In this document: piece by piece, positions 10,636 to 20,333 of the stretch
Position numbering within the stretch: position 1 is the stretch's first letter
Layout of the letters: the number at the start of each line of letters is the position of its first letter
Assembly: GCA_922989275.2 (NCBI GenBank)
Contig: OV277863.1
Coordinates: forward strand, 85,165,881 to 85,229,880
Length of the DNA stretch: 64,000 bases
Reading direction: 5' to 3'
Source: Gari tellinella
Lineage: Eukaryota; Mollusca; Bivalvia; Cardiida; Psammobiidae
Notes under the pieces: generated by a model
What the model was told of the DNA's origin: nothing
What the model saw: the letters and a program-made list of their open reading frames with translations, nothing else
Database searches by the model: none
Program-made: the position numbers and the translations under genes

Positions 10636-10857
10636 CCCTTTACTCCACAGATCCTTTTCATATTGAAGCAGACTGAATGTAAAAGCTGAATGGTCCTTTA
10701 GTATTCTGCTTTACTTTCAGTCTGTTTTAAGCTACCATCTGCTAGGATATGGGCAATATTTCTTATGGTGCATATTTATGACTGCATCAAGTGAAATTAT
10801 TGTCTTGAGTAGAGAAATATATAAAAGCGCTAAAATGAGTATTTATGGAATAAAGGG
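10636..10857. mobile_element. TTAA-type MITE (CCCTTTACTCCA ends)
   Basis: TTAA (10632-10635) precedes ccctttactccacag. The right end, reverse complemented, reads aaaccctttattccataaa. The interior contains the inverted pair gactgaatgtaaaagctgaa / attctgctttactttcagtc. It is related to the element at 58295-58538 (same gctaccatctgctaggat segment). Confidence 0.75.
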
Positions 10858-10872
10858 TTTTAGTGTGTTTAA

Positions 10873-11100
10873 CCCATTACTTCATATATACACATTTTTA
10901 CTTTATGTATTTAATTATGTCTCCAATGAATAAAATAGTTCTTATTTAGGCAGCCATGAATACCGGTATATATAATAAGATTTTTTTCTATATTGTAGCA
11001 GATGCTAGCTTAAAGCAGGCTGAAAGTAAATCAGATACCCCTAAGGCGCATAATCCAGCTTTACTTTCAACCTGCTATAAGATGTCACAGAGTAAATTTC
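10873..11100 (+). mobile_element. Partial TTAA-type MITE
   Basis: TTAA at 10869-10872 precedes cccattacttcatatata. The inner palindrome aagcaggctgaaagtaaatc / gctttactttcaacctgct (about 11013-11082) matches that of 58295-58538. No right terminal repeat is visible, so the copy is truncated or decayed. Confidence 0.55.
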
Positions 11101-12023
11101 CTGTACATTACAGAGGTATGTTTATGACACTTCTATTCACTGATTATCAATTTATTTTTTGCAGAAACCTGAAAAGACCAGGATGAAACAGATTGCAGGC
11201 TATCCTATCCCTTATTGGCTAGAGTTTAAGGTAATTTACGTTGAATCCAAGTTTATCATAAATCATAAAGGCCTTCTTAATAAATAGTTCCTATCAGTGC
11301 AAAGTAATGTCTCTGCTTTGAACAGATGTTTGGCTCGAAATCCCAGTATTCTATGGTCAATCTGCTTAAGGTGATTCGCGGGTTTGCTTATTTCGTGTCA
11401 GAAATCTTTGAAATCTTGATTAAATTGAAATATACCATATTAGGGGTGAAAAATCGTTAAAAAATATAAAAATACAGTACCGTTTTTTTCTGACAGGACC
11501 TTTTGTCGAGAAAAGCTCCTTTTTTTAATAAACGGGACTATTTTATTTATAAACTAATATAACTCAATAATGTTTGAACATTCAAGTAAACTGTACAGAG
11601 ACTATAAGATATTGTGCAAAAAATATATTTCATGACATATTTTCTGGAAATATCAATATTTTAAAAAAGTCAAATTCTGAAAAAGTCACTAAATCTCAAA
11701 TTACAAAAAATCTAGCTGTTTAACATACACTAGTTTTACTTTTATTAGATAGATATAACTTAGTTCTACTAGTCGCAAAATTTTTATGAAAATCTACAGT
11801 GGAATTTACATTTTATACATGAATTCCAGAAATTCTGACAAAATGTTAACACAAAACGAGTAACCTGCCTTTAGTTAAACTTAAAAATGCCGTCAGCTCT
11901 AAACTAGACCTATTATAAATGGTGATTCATACCCCCAGTAGGGTCTTGTCACAAGAGATAAATGTTTCTGGATAAAGTTGATGTGTGCACTTAAGTGCTC
12001 CCTAACTTGGAAAAAAATAACAA

Positions 12024-13003
12024 AGGGCAACAACTGAAAAAATGGATACAAATATAACAACAAAGGGAAATAACTCCAAAAATATGGACGACAGAGTACA
12101 GGTTCTTATGCACTGCACTCCTGGTAAATGAGATCTATCTGTATATGAAGTTTGAAGTCAATAGATCTTATACTTTGGAAGTTATGTTCTGGACAAGCCT
12201 AAATCGGATAAAAAAATACAACAACAAAGGGCAATAACTCCAAACATACTGATGATAGAGTTATGGTTCTTATGCACTGCACTCCTTGTCAATGCTATCT
12301 ATCTGTATATGAAGTTTGGGGTCAATAGCTCTTTTACTTTGGAAGTTATGCTTCGGACAAACCTAAATTGGGTAAAAATATAACAACAATGGACAATAAC
12401 TCCAAAATTACTGATGGCAGAGTTATGGTTCTTGTGCACTGCACTCCTAGTCAATGAGATCTATCTGTATATGAAGTTTGAAGTCAATAGATCTTATACT
12501 TTGGAAGTTATGCTCCGGACAAGCCTAAATTGGGTAAAAATATAACAACAAAGGGCAATAACTCCAAAAATACTGATGACAGAGTAACGGTCTTTGCGCA
12601 CTGCACTCATAGTCAATAAGATCTATCTGTATATTAAGTTTGACGTCAATAGCTTTTATACTTGAGAAGTTATGCTCCGGACAAGCCTAAATTGGATAAA
12701 AATATAACAACAATGGACAATAACTCCAAAATACTGATGGCAGAGTAACGGTTATTGCGCACTGCACTCCTAGTCAATGAGATCTATCTTCATAAAAGGT
12801 TTGAAGTCAATAGCTATTATACTTTTGAAGTTATGCTCCGGACAAGCCTAAATTGGGTAAAAATAACAAAGGGCAATAACATCAAAATTACTGACGTCAG
12901 AGTAACGGTTCTTGTACACTGCACTCCTGGTCAATAAGATATGTCTGTATATGAAGTTTGAAGTCAATAGCTCTTATACTTTAGAAGTTATGCTCCGGAC
13001 AAG
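12024..13003 (+). repeat. Tandem array, six about 162-bp units
   Basis: The marker gttatgctccggacaagcc occurs at 12181, 12345, 12507, 12669, 12830 and 12987, giving periods of 164, 162, 162, 161 and 157. Each unit contains gggcaataactccaaa, actgatg.cagagt, gcactgcactcct and tatatgaagttt. The last unit runs from ggacaagcc straight into ggacggacgg, suggesting that the microsatellite grew out of the repeat end. Monomer length fits the BIV160/pearl core family of bivalves. Confidence 0.85.
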
Positions 13004-13314
13004 CCGGACGGACGGACGTGCGCTCGTTCTTACGGGAGGATACTTATGTGGCTATTTTCTATTGTTTTCTTTTGCGTGGCTAGCCACACAACCGACAATT
13101 TCTTTTTGCTCTAACTTGTAAAATAATGATCTGGAGGTTAACCCTACTCCTAACCCTATGTCCCACAACTGGCCAGGTTAATGTCACAAGAAATGGCCAG
13201 GTTAATGTCACAAGAGACGGCCAGGTTAATGTTTTTCAATTATTGGGCTAAGAATTGTAGCCACGTAAGTACCCTCTCGTAAGCACGGACAACCGGACGG
13301 ACGGACGGACGGAC
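13004..13314 (+). repeat. (ACGG)n microsatellite, split in two
   Basis: Runs of GGAC at 13004-13018 and 13291-13314 are separated by the foldback element 13029-13283. Without that element they would form one short array. Confidence 0.7.
13029..13283. mobile_element. Foldback MITE inside the ACGG microsatellite
   Basis: The left arm cttacgggaggatacttatg (then tggcta) matches the right arm reverse complement cttacgagagggtacttacg (then tggcta). The interior includes the palindrome gtggctagccac (13076-13087) and three direct copies of ggccaggttaatgtcacaag at 24-base spacing (13171, 13195, 13219). Confidence 0.7.
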
Positions 13315-13682
13315 ATTGTGACTCAAGTATACCCCCCAACATCGTTTGAGGGGGTATAATAATACCATAAGTCAAACCTGTAATAAGGGACAATTGAATA
13401 CGGTAGCCTGTAGATCTTTAAAGGCAAGTGACTGCTTAATGCATAACAAAAGTAATGCACAAAAGCTCCTTTATGATCTATCTTTTAGCATTACTTTTGT
13501 CCTGTGTTAAGCTGCCATCTGTCATATAGGCTATAAATCCTCACAAAGTTTAGTTGTCACTTTACTATACTTGCATCTGATATTATTCATTATTACGTGA
13601 CTAAACATAGCCTGTCCTTTGATCACTGAGTTATGGATTGACTAGTCAATAAAATCGGACAATTTATTTTAAAAGAAAGTTT

Positions 13683-13754
13683 TGAAGCGAGTGGGAATCG
13701 AACCTAGAACCTTTGGAGTGCTAGTCAATCACCGTACCAACTGCGCTAACAGAG
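13683..13754 (-). other. tRNA-like segment (copy 1)
   Basis: On the minus strand the segment reads gttagcgcagttggtacggt (A-box-like) and ggttcgattccc (B box). The anticodon-loop position reads ctAGCac, Ala-like. The 5' acceptor strand does not pair with the 3' strand (ccactcgcttca), so it is not a functional tRNA. It is an internal part of the surrounding TTAA element and recurs at 29501-29572 and 43241-43312. Confidence 0.65.
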
Positions 13755-13886
13755 AAGACACTGAAGCAGATCAAACTTTTCTTTATGTAAATTTTCTACT
13801 ATAAGCATGTGCCGCAAAGATCAGGTGAAAGTCATCAGCATTTCCGGAACTCGAGATGCGGGCCGACCGCTGTCGAACCACCTTAA

Positions 13887-15200
13887 CAGACAGCAAAAGA
13901 AGTATCTTCTATCCGCTGTTTGCCAACATTTAAATGTATTTTTCAGTTTCTTTATTTTCTTGAAGAATGAACTGTTTAATTAAAATCATATACTCTCAAT
14001 TAATTTTATCAATCTGCAAAATCATTTTTTTTTATTTCTAAGTTGTGTTATTGACTTCTTTCTATGAAACATGTCCAAATGTAAAGAGTCATTCTGTTTT
14101 ATCCTTTTCTTTAGAAGTTTCATTAAGTACAAAATAAAATCATAATTAACACAGCATTTTCCATTTTTTTAGACAGGTAATTATGGAAAACTTAAAGCAG
14201 GCTAACAGTAAAGCAGAGACCCTAGCTGCTTAGAAAAAGATATAGAAAATAAATTTTCCTTTGTTCTGCCACAGTGTTTGGTATCGATAGTCGATTATTT
14301 CACAGCAATACTGCCTAAAACAAATTGTACAAGTTAAATTTCAGTTCGCTCAGACAATCAAATTATTGGTAATTGTGCAGAATGATTAGTTGTATTGACT
14401 CAATAAGGTAGTGGATGACAGGAGTATATATAAATAGAAGATATAGATAGATAACATTCAAGCAAGATTTTTTCAAAATAGTTTATTATAGTACTGTTGA
14501 TATAAATACAATTATTACAAAAGACACCATTTTCTAAATAAACCAGCAGGAAATAATGGTCACTGGGATCATTCAAAAATAAAAGCAACAACTTTAACAT
14601 TATAATTATGATTATTTTACTAAACCTAAGCAAATGCCTGTTTTATGTTAATGTTTGAAACCAAATAAATGTATAGTAATATATTAAATTGACAGTTCAG
14701 GAATAAATCTTGACAGAATTATGTCCCTTGCACATGGAAAATAATAATTTATGAATTATGCCACCATGAGTTCAGATCTACATTGTACTAAATAGGTGCC
14801 GCCAGGGGCACCCATGTTGCACCTATACATTTCTAGTTCATATCTGTAGTGGTTTTTGTTTTGGATCTGTGCTCTGAATCCTGTAGATGTACAGTTCAAA
14901 TTTACAAGTAGCCTTTATGTTAAACATGAATGTCATGATAACCACATAGTTAGAAATTACATCGATACAGTGACGCTATTGCCTACACACACTAATTCAG
15001 ACTGTTTTTCTTTTACACAAAACCCATCAGTTTGGCATACTATTGTCAGTTAAAATAATAGCTGCTAATTTTTGGGCACTGTAGCATCTGTTATAATGCC
15101 AATGCTTTTTGGTATCTCTGAAGGCATAAATTCCATCTACCTTCCCATGGTCGGCTCTCTGAAAGGGGAACATAATATCAGTTGGATATATATTTATAGA
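13887..15200. other. Mostly unannotated, with MITE debris
   Basis: A fragment at 14193-14235 (aacttaaagcaggctaacag, then taaagcagag) belongs to the palindromic TTAA MITE family. A short hairpin (aggtgccgcc / gggcaccc) lies near 14796-14825. I see nothing else. Confidence 0.4.
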
Positions 15201-15201
15201 G

Positions 15202-15305
15202 ATTATTACACGGCGTCAAGGGCCGGAGAGTGATAATGGCCCGGGGGCCTTATATCAAGCTAAGGGCCAATATCACTCTCTGGCCCCAGTCACCCATGTA
15301 ATTAT
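15202..15305. mobile_element. 100-bp foldback MITE
   Basis: The outer arms are attattacacggcgtcaagg and, reverse complemented, ataattacatgggtgactgg. The inner arms ggccggagagtgataatggc and ggccagagagtgatattggc flank a 20-base loop. GC content is far above the flanks. Confidence 0.7.
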
Positions 15306-15370
15306 CTGTTTATAATCTACGAAAATTGTCACATTGATAAAAACTTCCTTATTACTTAATGGATATATTT

Positions 15371-15750
15371 CATTCTTGGCTACAACACCCCTTCTGAGAA
15401 TACCTTTTAGCTGATGTATACATATTTGACCTTGATCCGTTATTGACCTTGACCTTGCGGATCTAATTTTTCAAAATATTTAACATTGGCCATTAAACAG
15501 TTTCCTTATTCACTTCATACTTGGTCACTACACCCCTTATGGCAAAGATCTGTCAGCTGACTAACTTATTTGACCTTTACCCCTCAATAACTTTGACCTT
15601 TAGAATCAAATTTGACTTAAAACTGAATCGATTTATTTCATACTTGGATACAATACCCCTGGGGACAATACTTTTCAGCTCACATATACTCTATTCCCTT
15701 GACCCCTCAATGACATTGACCTTTAGAATCAAATTTGATGGGAATCTTTA
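15371..15750 (+). repeat. Three degenerate tandem units, about 130-bp period
   Basis: Each unit reads ttgg-tac-acacccc, then agctga, then atttgacctt/ttccctt, then cctcaatgac-ttgacctt, with starts near 15375, 15518 and 15645. The gacctt runs make short frames that have no protein similarity. Confidence 0.65.
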
Positions 15751-16420
15751 ACATTGCTCAGAATTTCCTTATGTAATTTATATAAACTATTATGTCAAAG
15801 CCTCAATTCGGGGGCATTGTCATCTTACAGTGACAGTTCTTATAATATCTTAATTTGTGATTTCAGGTTACATGAATAGATTTAGTCAGAGAGTCCGAAA
15901 TATTTAACAGAAAGATATTCATCTGTACCGGGGAGATACATATGGACAGTGCAGTGTCTTGCTAAGTTGCGATGACATTTGAATTCCAGAAACAAATATT
16001 GGATGATCTTGATTGGAAATATTAAATGTGAAGACATTAAATCCAAATGCTTTGTACCCATCCATGGCCCTATAAATACACATTTCATTTATTTATTCAA
16101 TGAAGACAAAACAGTCAGAAATTGTATCATAAAAAAAAGTTTTCTTTATTCTAGCAGATGGTATCTTAAAGGAGACTGATAGAACAGCAGAATGCGCCTT
16201 GAGGCACATACTGATTTACTTTAAGCTGCATTAAGTGGGTACATTAAATAAACAACAAAAACAATCGAAGAGCTATATTAGGTATGAATTATTAAACATG
16301 CCAGTTAGAATAAAACGCATTTTCCATCATGTTTTTATAAAAAAAAACCAAATGGAAATATTAAATTTGTATAACGATTTCTTTGTTGTATTACATCTCT
16401 ATAAACAATTAAATTAGTAT
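15751..16420. other. Unannotated, one MITE fragment
   Basis: At 16150-16225 a decayed copy of the gcagatgg...cttaaag / aagctgcattaag palindrome occurs. No supported gene. Confidence 0.4.
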
Positions 16421-16423
16421 TTA

Positions 16424-16462
16424 AAGAACGGATGCTTTACCACTGAGCTACACATTCTAGTC
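16424..16462 (-). repeat. tRNA-like 5' fragment (SINE remnant)
   Basis: On the minus strand tgtagctcagtggtaaagca is a textbook tRNA D-arm/A-box sequence. No B box follows at the right distance, so only a SINE or tRNA pseudogene fragment is left. Confidence 0.5.
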
Positions 16463-16574
16463 TCATCAATGAGCACCTATGATGGAATGATTGCTGGTTT
16501 TCTGACAAGTCCAAAAAAGCAGCTGTCTATTAATTGCAGCCGATTTGATTACAGTACTGAGAGATTTATTTAAG

Positions 16575-16669
16575 TGGCATGTAGGCTCAGTTGGTAGAGC
16601 ACTTGTCCTGTAAGCAATTATGTCTGATTAGAGTCCTGTCTGGCTGCATATTTTTGTCACCATGTTACA
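16575..16669 (+). repeat. tRNA-derived SINE fragment, family S1
   Basis: The sequence has ggctcagttggtagagcact (A box), then cctgtaagc, where the loop position reads TGT (Thr-like), a decayed B box and the tail gctgcatatttttgtcacca. The same tail and head occur at 17051-17150, which defines one SINE family. Confidence 0.7.
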
Positions 16670-16822
16670 TTTCATTTTGGTTTCCAACGTAAATAACCCA
16701 TAGGATATGAAACTCATAGAATGTACAGAAATACATTCATGGGGTGTTTTTATGTAAGAATTCGGACAAATTATTGTGTAGAGGTGTGTGAAGCCGGGTT
16801 AAGTTTATGATTAAATGGTGAG

Positions 16823-17021
16823 TTTGTTTGTTTGTTAACGTCCGTTTTTGCCATCTATGGGCTAATAAATAAGACGCCCTAGAAAGAAGGGGGCAGATAC
16901 AGAGAACCCGGTCTCGATGCCCTACTCTTAGGAGGAAGGACTTGGTCCGGTTGGGGATCGAACCCACAACCCCTGACGTCGTAAGCGACTGCTTTACCCC
17001 TCGACTACGACCGCCGATTTG
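16823..17021 (-). mobile_element. Complete tRNA-derived SINE with target duplication
   Basis: A 9-bp duplication AATGGTGAG flanks the element (16814-16822 and 17022-17030). On the minus strand it starts near ggcggtcgtagtcgaggggt (A-box region), has gtgggttcgatcccc (B box) and continues through a 3' body with cttcctcctaag and gcgtcttatttattagccc. It ends in a (CAAA)n tail at the duplication. The anticodon-loop position reads TAC. Tail, duplication and Pol III boxes together are diagnostic of a SINE mobilised by a LINE. Length is 199 bp. Confidence 0.85.
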
Positions 17022-17050
17022 AATGGTGAGAAAATTGTGTAAGCGGACCG

Positions 17051-17150
17051 GCTGATGGCTCAGTTGTCTGAGCACTTTGCCCTGTAAGCATACTAAGCAA
17101 GGGTCTCAGGTTCGAGGTACGGATGCATATTTTTCTCACCTAGTTACACA
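17051..17150 (+). repeat. tRNA-derived SINE fragment, family S1
   Basis: It has ggctcagttgtctgagcact, ccctgtaagcatactaagca, the B box ggttcgaggtac and the tail gatgcatatttttctcacct. It shares head and tail with 16575-16669 and is better preserved in the middle. Confidence 0.7.
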
Positions 17151-17639
17151 AACTTTGTGGTGAACAAACACATCCTAACTGAGGAGGAGGGAGAATGTGT
17201 GGGTGGGTGTTGGGGGTGTAAACGTTGGCAAGATTTTCAAATTTTGAAATATATGGGCGCCAATAACTTAAGTTTGTAGATAAATCTAAGACTAATATCG
17301 CACTTCTCGACAGCACGATATTGATAAATAAACACAATATATGTGCAGACGTTGTTTTGAAAATCAACTCGTTTCTAAGCCATGTGTAAGCAGCCGCCAT
17401 GTGTAAACAAAAGTGTCATGGTCGGTGTTGAGACAAAGCTATTTACAAACTCATCGTAAGAAAAACAGATTACAAGGCCCTAAAACACGATGAACCTTCT
17501 TCCGTTCACCTATTAGGTTTTATAGATTCTGAATAAATGTAAATTGTAAACATTTGGCCAACATAAATAAATAGGAACTTATCGTTATATTTTAAAACCC
17601 GTCTGTCTACGTCAACAAGCTGAACAACCCATAGGCCTA

Positions 17640-18060
17640 TCGGAAGTTATCCACGGTAATCCCCCTTACATATATGTAAATACTACTCTTGTGAAAGATG
17701 TACGCGCGCTTTCAAAACTTACGTGTTTAAAAGGTGCAAAATCAACCTTTCTCTGATAATATCACGAATGAATGTGTTATTCATTCGTGAAGATATGCCC
17801 ATTTCTTGCATAGCAACCAATCAGGTGACTCGTAACATTTTTTCGGGGTCAGACGAGGTCACCGGAAGTCAGTACGGGTACAAATATCGATAAAAACAAA
17901 CTCTGTGATCTTTCTCTCAAACATCGACTAATATTTAGGACAGAGGGTTGTTACAGGGCTAGAACTTACCGTTTCTATACAGTTAAATATGTTTTCTTCC
18001 AAACCGCGGAGTAACTTTCGCATTGATGGGCGTTTTATATCGAAAAATTACGTTAATGCG
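17640..18060 (-). promoter_or_regulatory. CpG-rich, promoter-like DNA near right end of 11.4-kb element
   Basis: CpG-richer than its flanks. It contains gcgcgc, a CCAAT box (ccaatcagg), gtcaccggaagt (ETS) near 17860 and a perfect 12-bp hairpin TCACGAATGAAT-gtgtt-ATTCATTCGTGA (17762-17790). On the minus strand, aaacgGTAAGTTC near 17965 is a consensus splice donor, so an exon reading leftwards from about 18060 is conceivable. It mirrors the cluster at 7790-7880 and points into the element. No protein is identified. Confidence 0.35.
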
Positions 18061-18095
18061 CAACGGGGTCGAATAGGCTTGAGCACCATGTTTAC

Positions 18096-18300
18096 TAACT
18101 ATATGATAGTAGGCTTATATAAATTTACAATATACAATTTTTTACGTTTCCAGTGTCACAATTATGACCTTTACATACAATAACTATATGATAGTATGTT
18201 TATATATATTTATTTTATTTCCATTGTCACATTAGACTTTTATGCAGTATTTTTTATATTTCTAGTGTGATAGTTAGGACAGTAGGCTTATAGATCTATA
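18096..18300 (-). repeat. Right subterminal repeats of the 11.4-kb element
   Basis: Two or three units of about 87 bp contain ctatatgatagta and then a ttccagtgtcac-like block. They are inverted relative to the left subterminal set at 7085-7330. Confidence 0.6.
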
Positions 18301-18424
18301 GAGAAATTACAGATCTATCAATTTTATTTCATTTTTTGTTCAGTTCCTTGTGTGCGATAGTAGCCACTAGGCCTAGATACAGGTAGATCTACTAAATAAA
18401 AAAAATGTTGTTCTAGTGCCAGTG

Positions 18425-19015
18425 ATCCACATATCCACAATCAGAGTCTTCATATCTTACGAAACCTTTTCTGGAGTTACATGATGTTTGCTCAGTGAAG
18501 ATACGGGTCACGCCATGAACTATGAAACACGTTTGGCAGCAGCTCAAACCGAAAGTAGATCTAAAGTCTAGCATTTTGCAACTCTCTTACCGTTTTTCGC
18601 ATTTTAGTTGTAGTAGGATGCTTTTTTATGGATTTGGCATTTGGTACTGTATAACTGTGATCTACATTAATTGTTGGTTTTGCCGATTTATGCCTATCAT
18701 TTCGCGAAAAACTCAACTCAGATCGTAAAACTCCATCATCATCAAAGATCGGATGTTGAAAAAAGTGAGAGCTTATTTCGCAAATAACTTAAACATATTC
18801 AATTAAAGGATTTAAAAATTAGCTTTCAACTTTTATAAACATATTGCGAGTATATCTGATACAATATTAACGAAGAAAAATAATTAGATAAAAAGATAAT
18901 GCTACCGACATGGGCGAATAGGATCCGGACATAGCCGAATGGTTACGACATCGCCCGAAAAAAATCCGACGTCTGATAGATTTCAAAATGGCGCATTACG
19001 GGTAGATTGCCTTAA
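18425..19015 (+). mobile_element. Right part of split TTAA element A
   Basis: It resumes with the second ATCCACAT and then atccacaatcagag, which aligns with 42212-42773. It ends cattacgggtagattgcc followed by TTAA (19012-19015). The end is the inverted partner of GGTAGTCTACCCGTAATG at 5897. The last 30 bases (aaaatggcgcattacgg) are almost identical to those of the relative at 42742-42759. Confidence 0.8.
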
Positions 19016-20331
19016 ATGTAATTACAAAACATATAAAATTGACTTACCAGCAATCATATGTAATGATATTACCATGACTGCAATGTTCTCGCCCTGTATT
19101 CTCCGATTAAGTGAATATGGTGTGGCAATATATAACGTGTACTCCTCCCATTGGAATATGTTGACAGTCATACATTCGTGTTTCTGTATGGTAAATTGCA
19201 CATAAATTTCACCGAAATTATGCAGAGCGTATAAGGTCGTAACTGTAATAAGTCAATCATTACGGCTGTGTACACATTCGCCTGAAGATTACAATTTATA
19301 ATAACGAGTGCGCAACTGATAAAACCTTTCCAATACAGATATAAAAGTGATAAATAAAAAATGTTGCTTTGATAGTGAATTAAATTTAACATAATTATAG
19401 TTATTTCGAACTGTAACTGTTTAAACTGATAAGCATCATAAAACCGCTTTACATTCAAACCACAAAGTCAGTCAATAATACTGTAAATAAAATTTTTAAA
19501 ACCCTTTACAACAAAACAAAAAAGTCAGCAAATCAATTGCTTCAGTATAAATATAGAAACTAAACTTTTGAAAAAGACAGCTTTCGTTGACCATATTAGC
19601 GATGCTGTAGATGTAGGAAATATTTCAGTGTTGGTTTAATTCTTCAAACTTCAATATGACTGAGCAAAAGCATTCATTAAATTACTGTACACTCACAAAG
19701 TATCAATGAAATGTATTCACAAAAGTAAAAGTTCGTTGTGGCTTCTTTAAAACCTGCATAGAATGGTTGTTCTTGAGTTCATTTGAATTGTTGAAAAAAC
19801 ACCTTTCATGGAATAAGGAAGAGAAAAGTTGTTTCGTTATTGTTTGTTTAAATACGGTATTTGTCGACCTTTCGCAACTGCTTTGCGTCCAACATTATCC
19901 TTATAATTGTTTTTCCATCATGCGACTGATCAAATAAACGAAATGTTTAGAGATATGTATTCTATAGAACGCCGTTGGAATGTGACCAATTGCCAATTAT
20001 CAAATATTATTTCGGATCAATTTCAAGCACATGTTTAACTCCAACGTTAACCGGTTTGTTTTTCATTCGGATATTTAGATACTTTCTTTCAGCATAATTA
20101 TACCAATAAGACACACTGTGTGTAAGGAAACTAAAGTTATTTTAAATATTCAAAGAAAACGCCCATTTAGACCAACAACATCTACAGCAAGAACATATCC
20201 CAGAGGTAGCAGTGTTTTATTAACAAATATAAAGAAGTTTGTTTTCAGACGTTTTTTGAAGACTGCAAATGAGCTCGCATCTCTGATGTCTTATGACGAG
20301 AAATTTAGACATGATATAAATGCCTCCGACA
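19016..20331. other. Unannotated AT-rich stretch
   Basis: Frames of 70-96 codons at 19168-19458 (-) and 20118-20339 (+) have no recognisable domain, start context or splice signals. I do not call them. Confidence 0.4.
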
Positions 20332-20333
20332 TA

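Larger units (their letters stand above)
11904..13359. mobile_element. Pearl-like / Helentron-type non-autonomous element
   Basis: The host element reads ctctaaataataccataag in copies 2 and 3 (complement) but here splits as ctctaaa | ... | taataccataag, which fixes the junctions within a few bases. The parts run in order: a left unique block with tcatacccccagtaggg, a core of six about 162-bp repeats, (ACGG)n microsatellite runs, and a right end with a hairpin (tataccccc / gagggggtata). That order, with core repeats ending in ACGG, is the described layout of bivalve 'pearl' elements, later grouped with Helitron/Helentron-derived non-autonomous elements. The assignment rests on layout, not on a database match. 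Confidence 0.7.
11370..13882 (-). mobile_element. GGTGGTTCG TTAA element, copy 1, interrupted
   Basis: TTAA flanks both sides (11366-11369, 13883-13886). In minus orientation the element starts GGTGGTTCGACAGCGG and ends with the inverted repeat complement of ggtgattcgcgggt. It aligns along its length with copy 2 at 29373-30417, apart from one interruption at 11904-13359. Removing that gives about 1057 bp, against 1045 for copy 2. It carries a tRNA-like segment (13683-13754, minus). No transposase is visible. GG ends with TTAA suggest Kolobok- or piggyBac-like mobilisation in trans. Confidence 0.85.
7020..18424. mobile_element. 11.4-kb TIR element with 8-bp target duplication
   Basis: The left end is CACTGGCACTAGAACgACA. 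The right end, reverse complemented, is CACTGGCACTAGAACaACA. Weaker inverted similarity continues inward, for example ggctactatcatatag on the left and gctactatcgcacac and cctactatcatatag on the right. ATCCACAT flanks both ends. Merging the flanks rebuilds the sequence of the uninserted relative near 42195-42220 with no extra bases. An 8-bp duplication is typical of hAT and P-like elements; CACTG is not the canonical hAT end. No transposase of this element is readable as a long frame. It carries a Tc1 relic, promoter-like CpG-rich DNA near each end, MITEs, SINEs and a multi-layer nest at 11370-13882, so part of its length is secondary insertion. Confidence 0.8.

Noticed and set aside
12755..13121. 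Two 60-69 codon frames (SYTLEVMLRTS)
   Set aside because: They are readings of the 162-bp tandem repeat, repeated with the same period, and one runs into the ACGG microsatellite.
13683..13754. Functional tRNA-Ala gene
   Set aside because: A and B boxes are present but the acceptor stem does not pair, and the segment recurs at the same place in three copies of a transposable element.
16737..17075. 112-codon minus frame
   Set aside because: It lies on the complete SINE (16823-17021) and its flanks; the translation is that of tRNA-derived and SINE-body sequence.
7020..18424. Reading the 11.4-kb insertion as an LTR retrotransposon
   Set aside because: The ends are inverted, not direct, the duplication is 8 bp and not the 4-6 bp usual for LTR elements, and no gag/pol frames are present.
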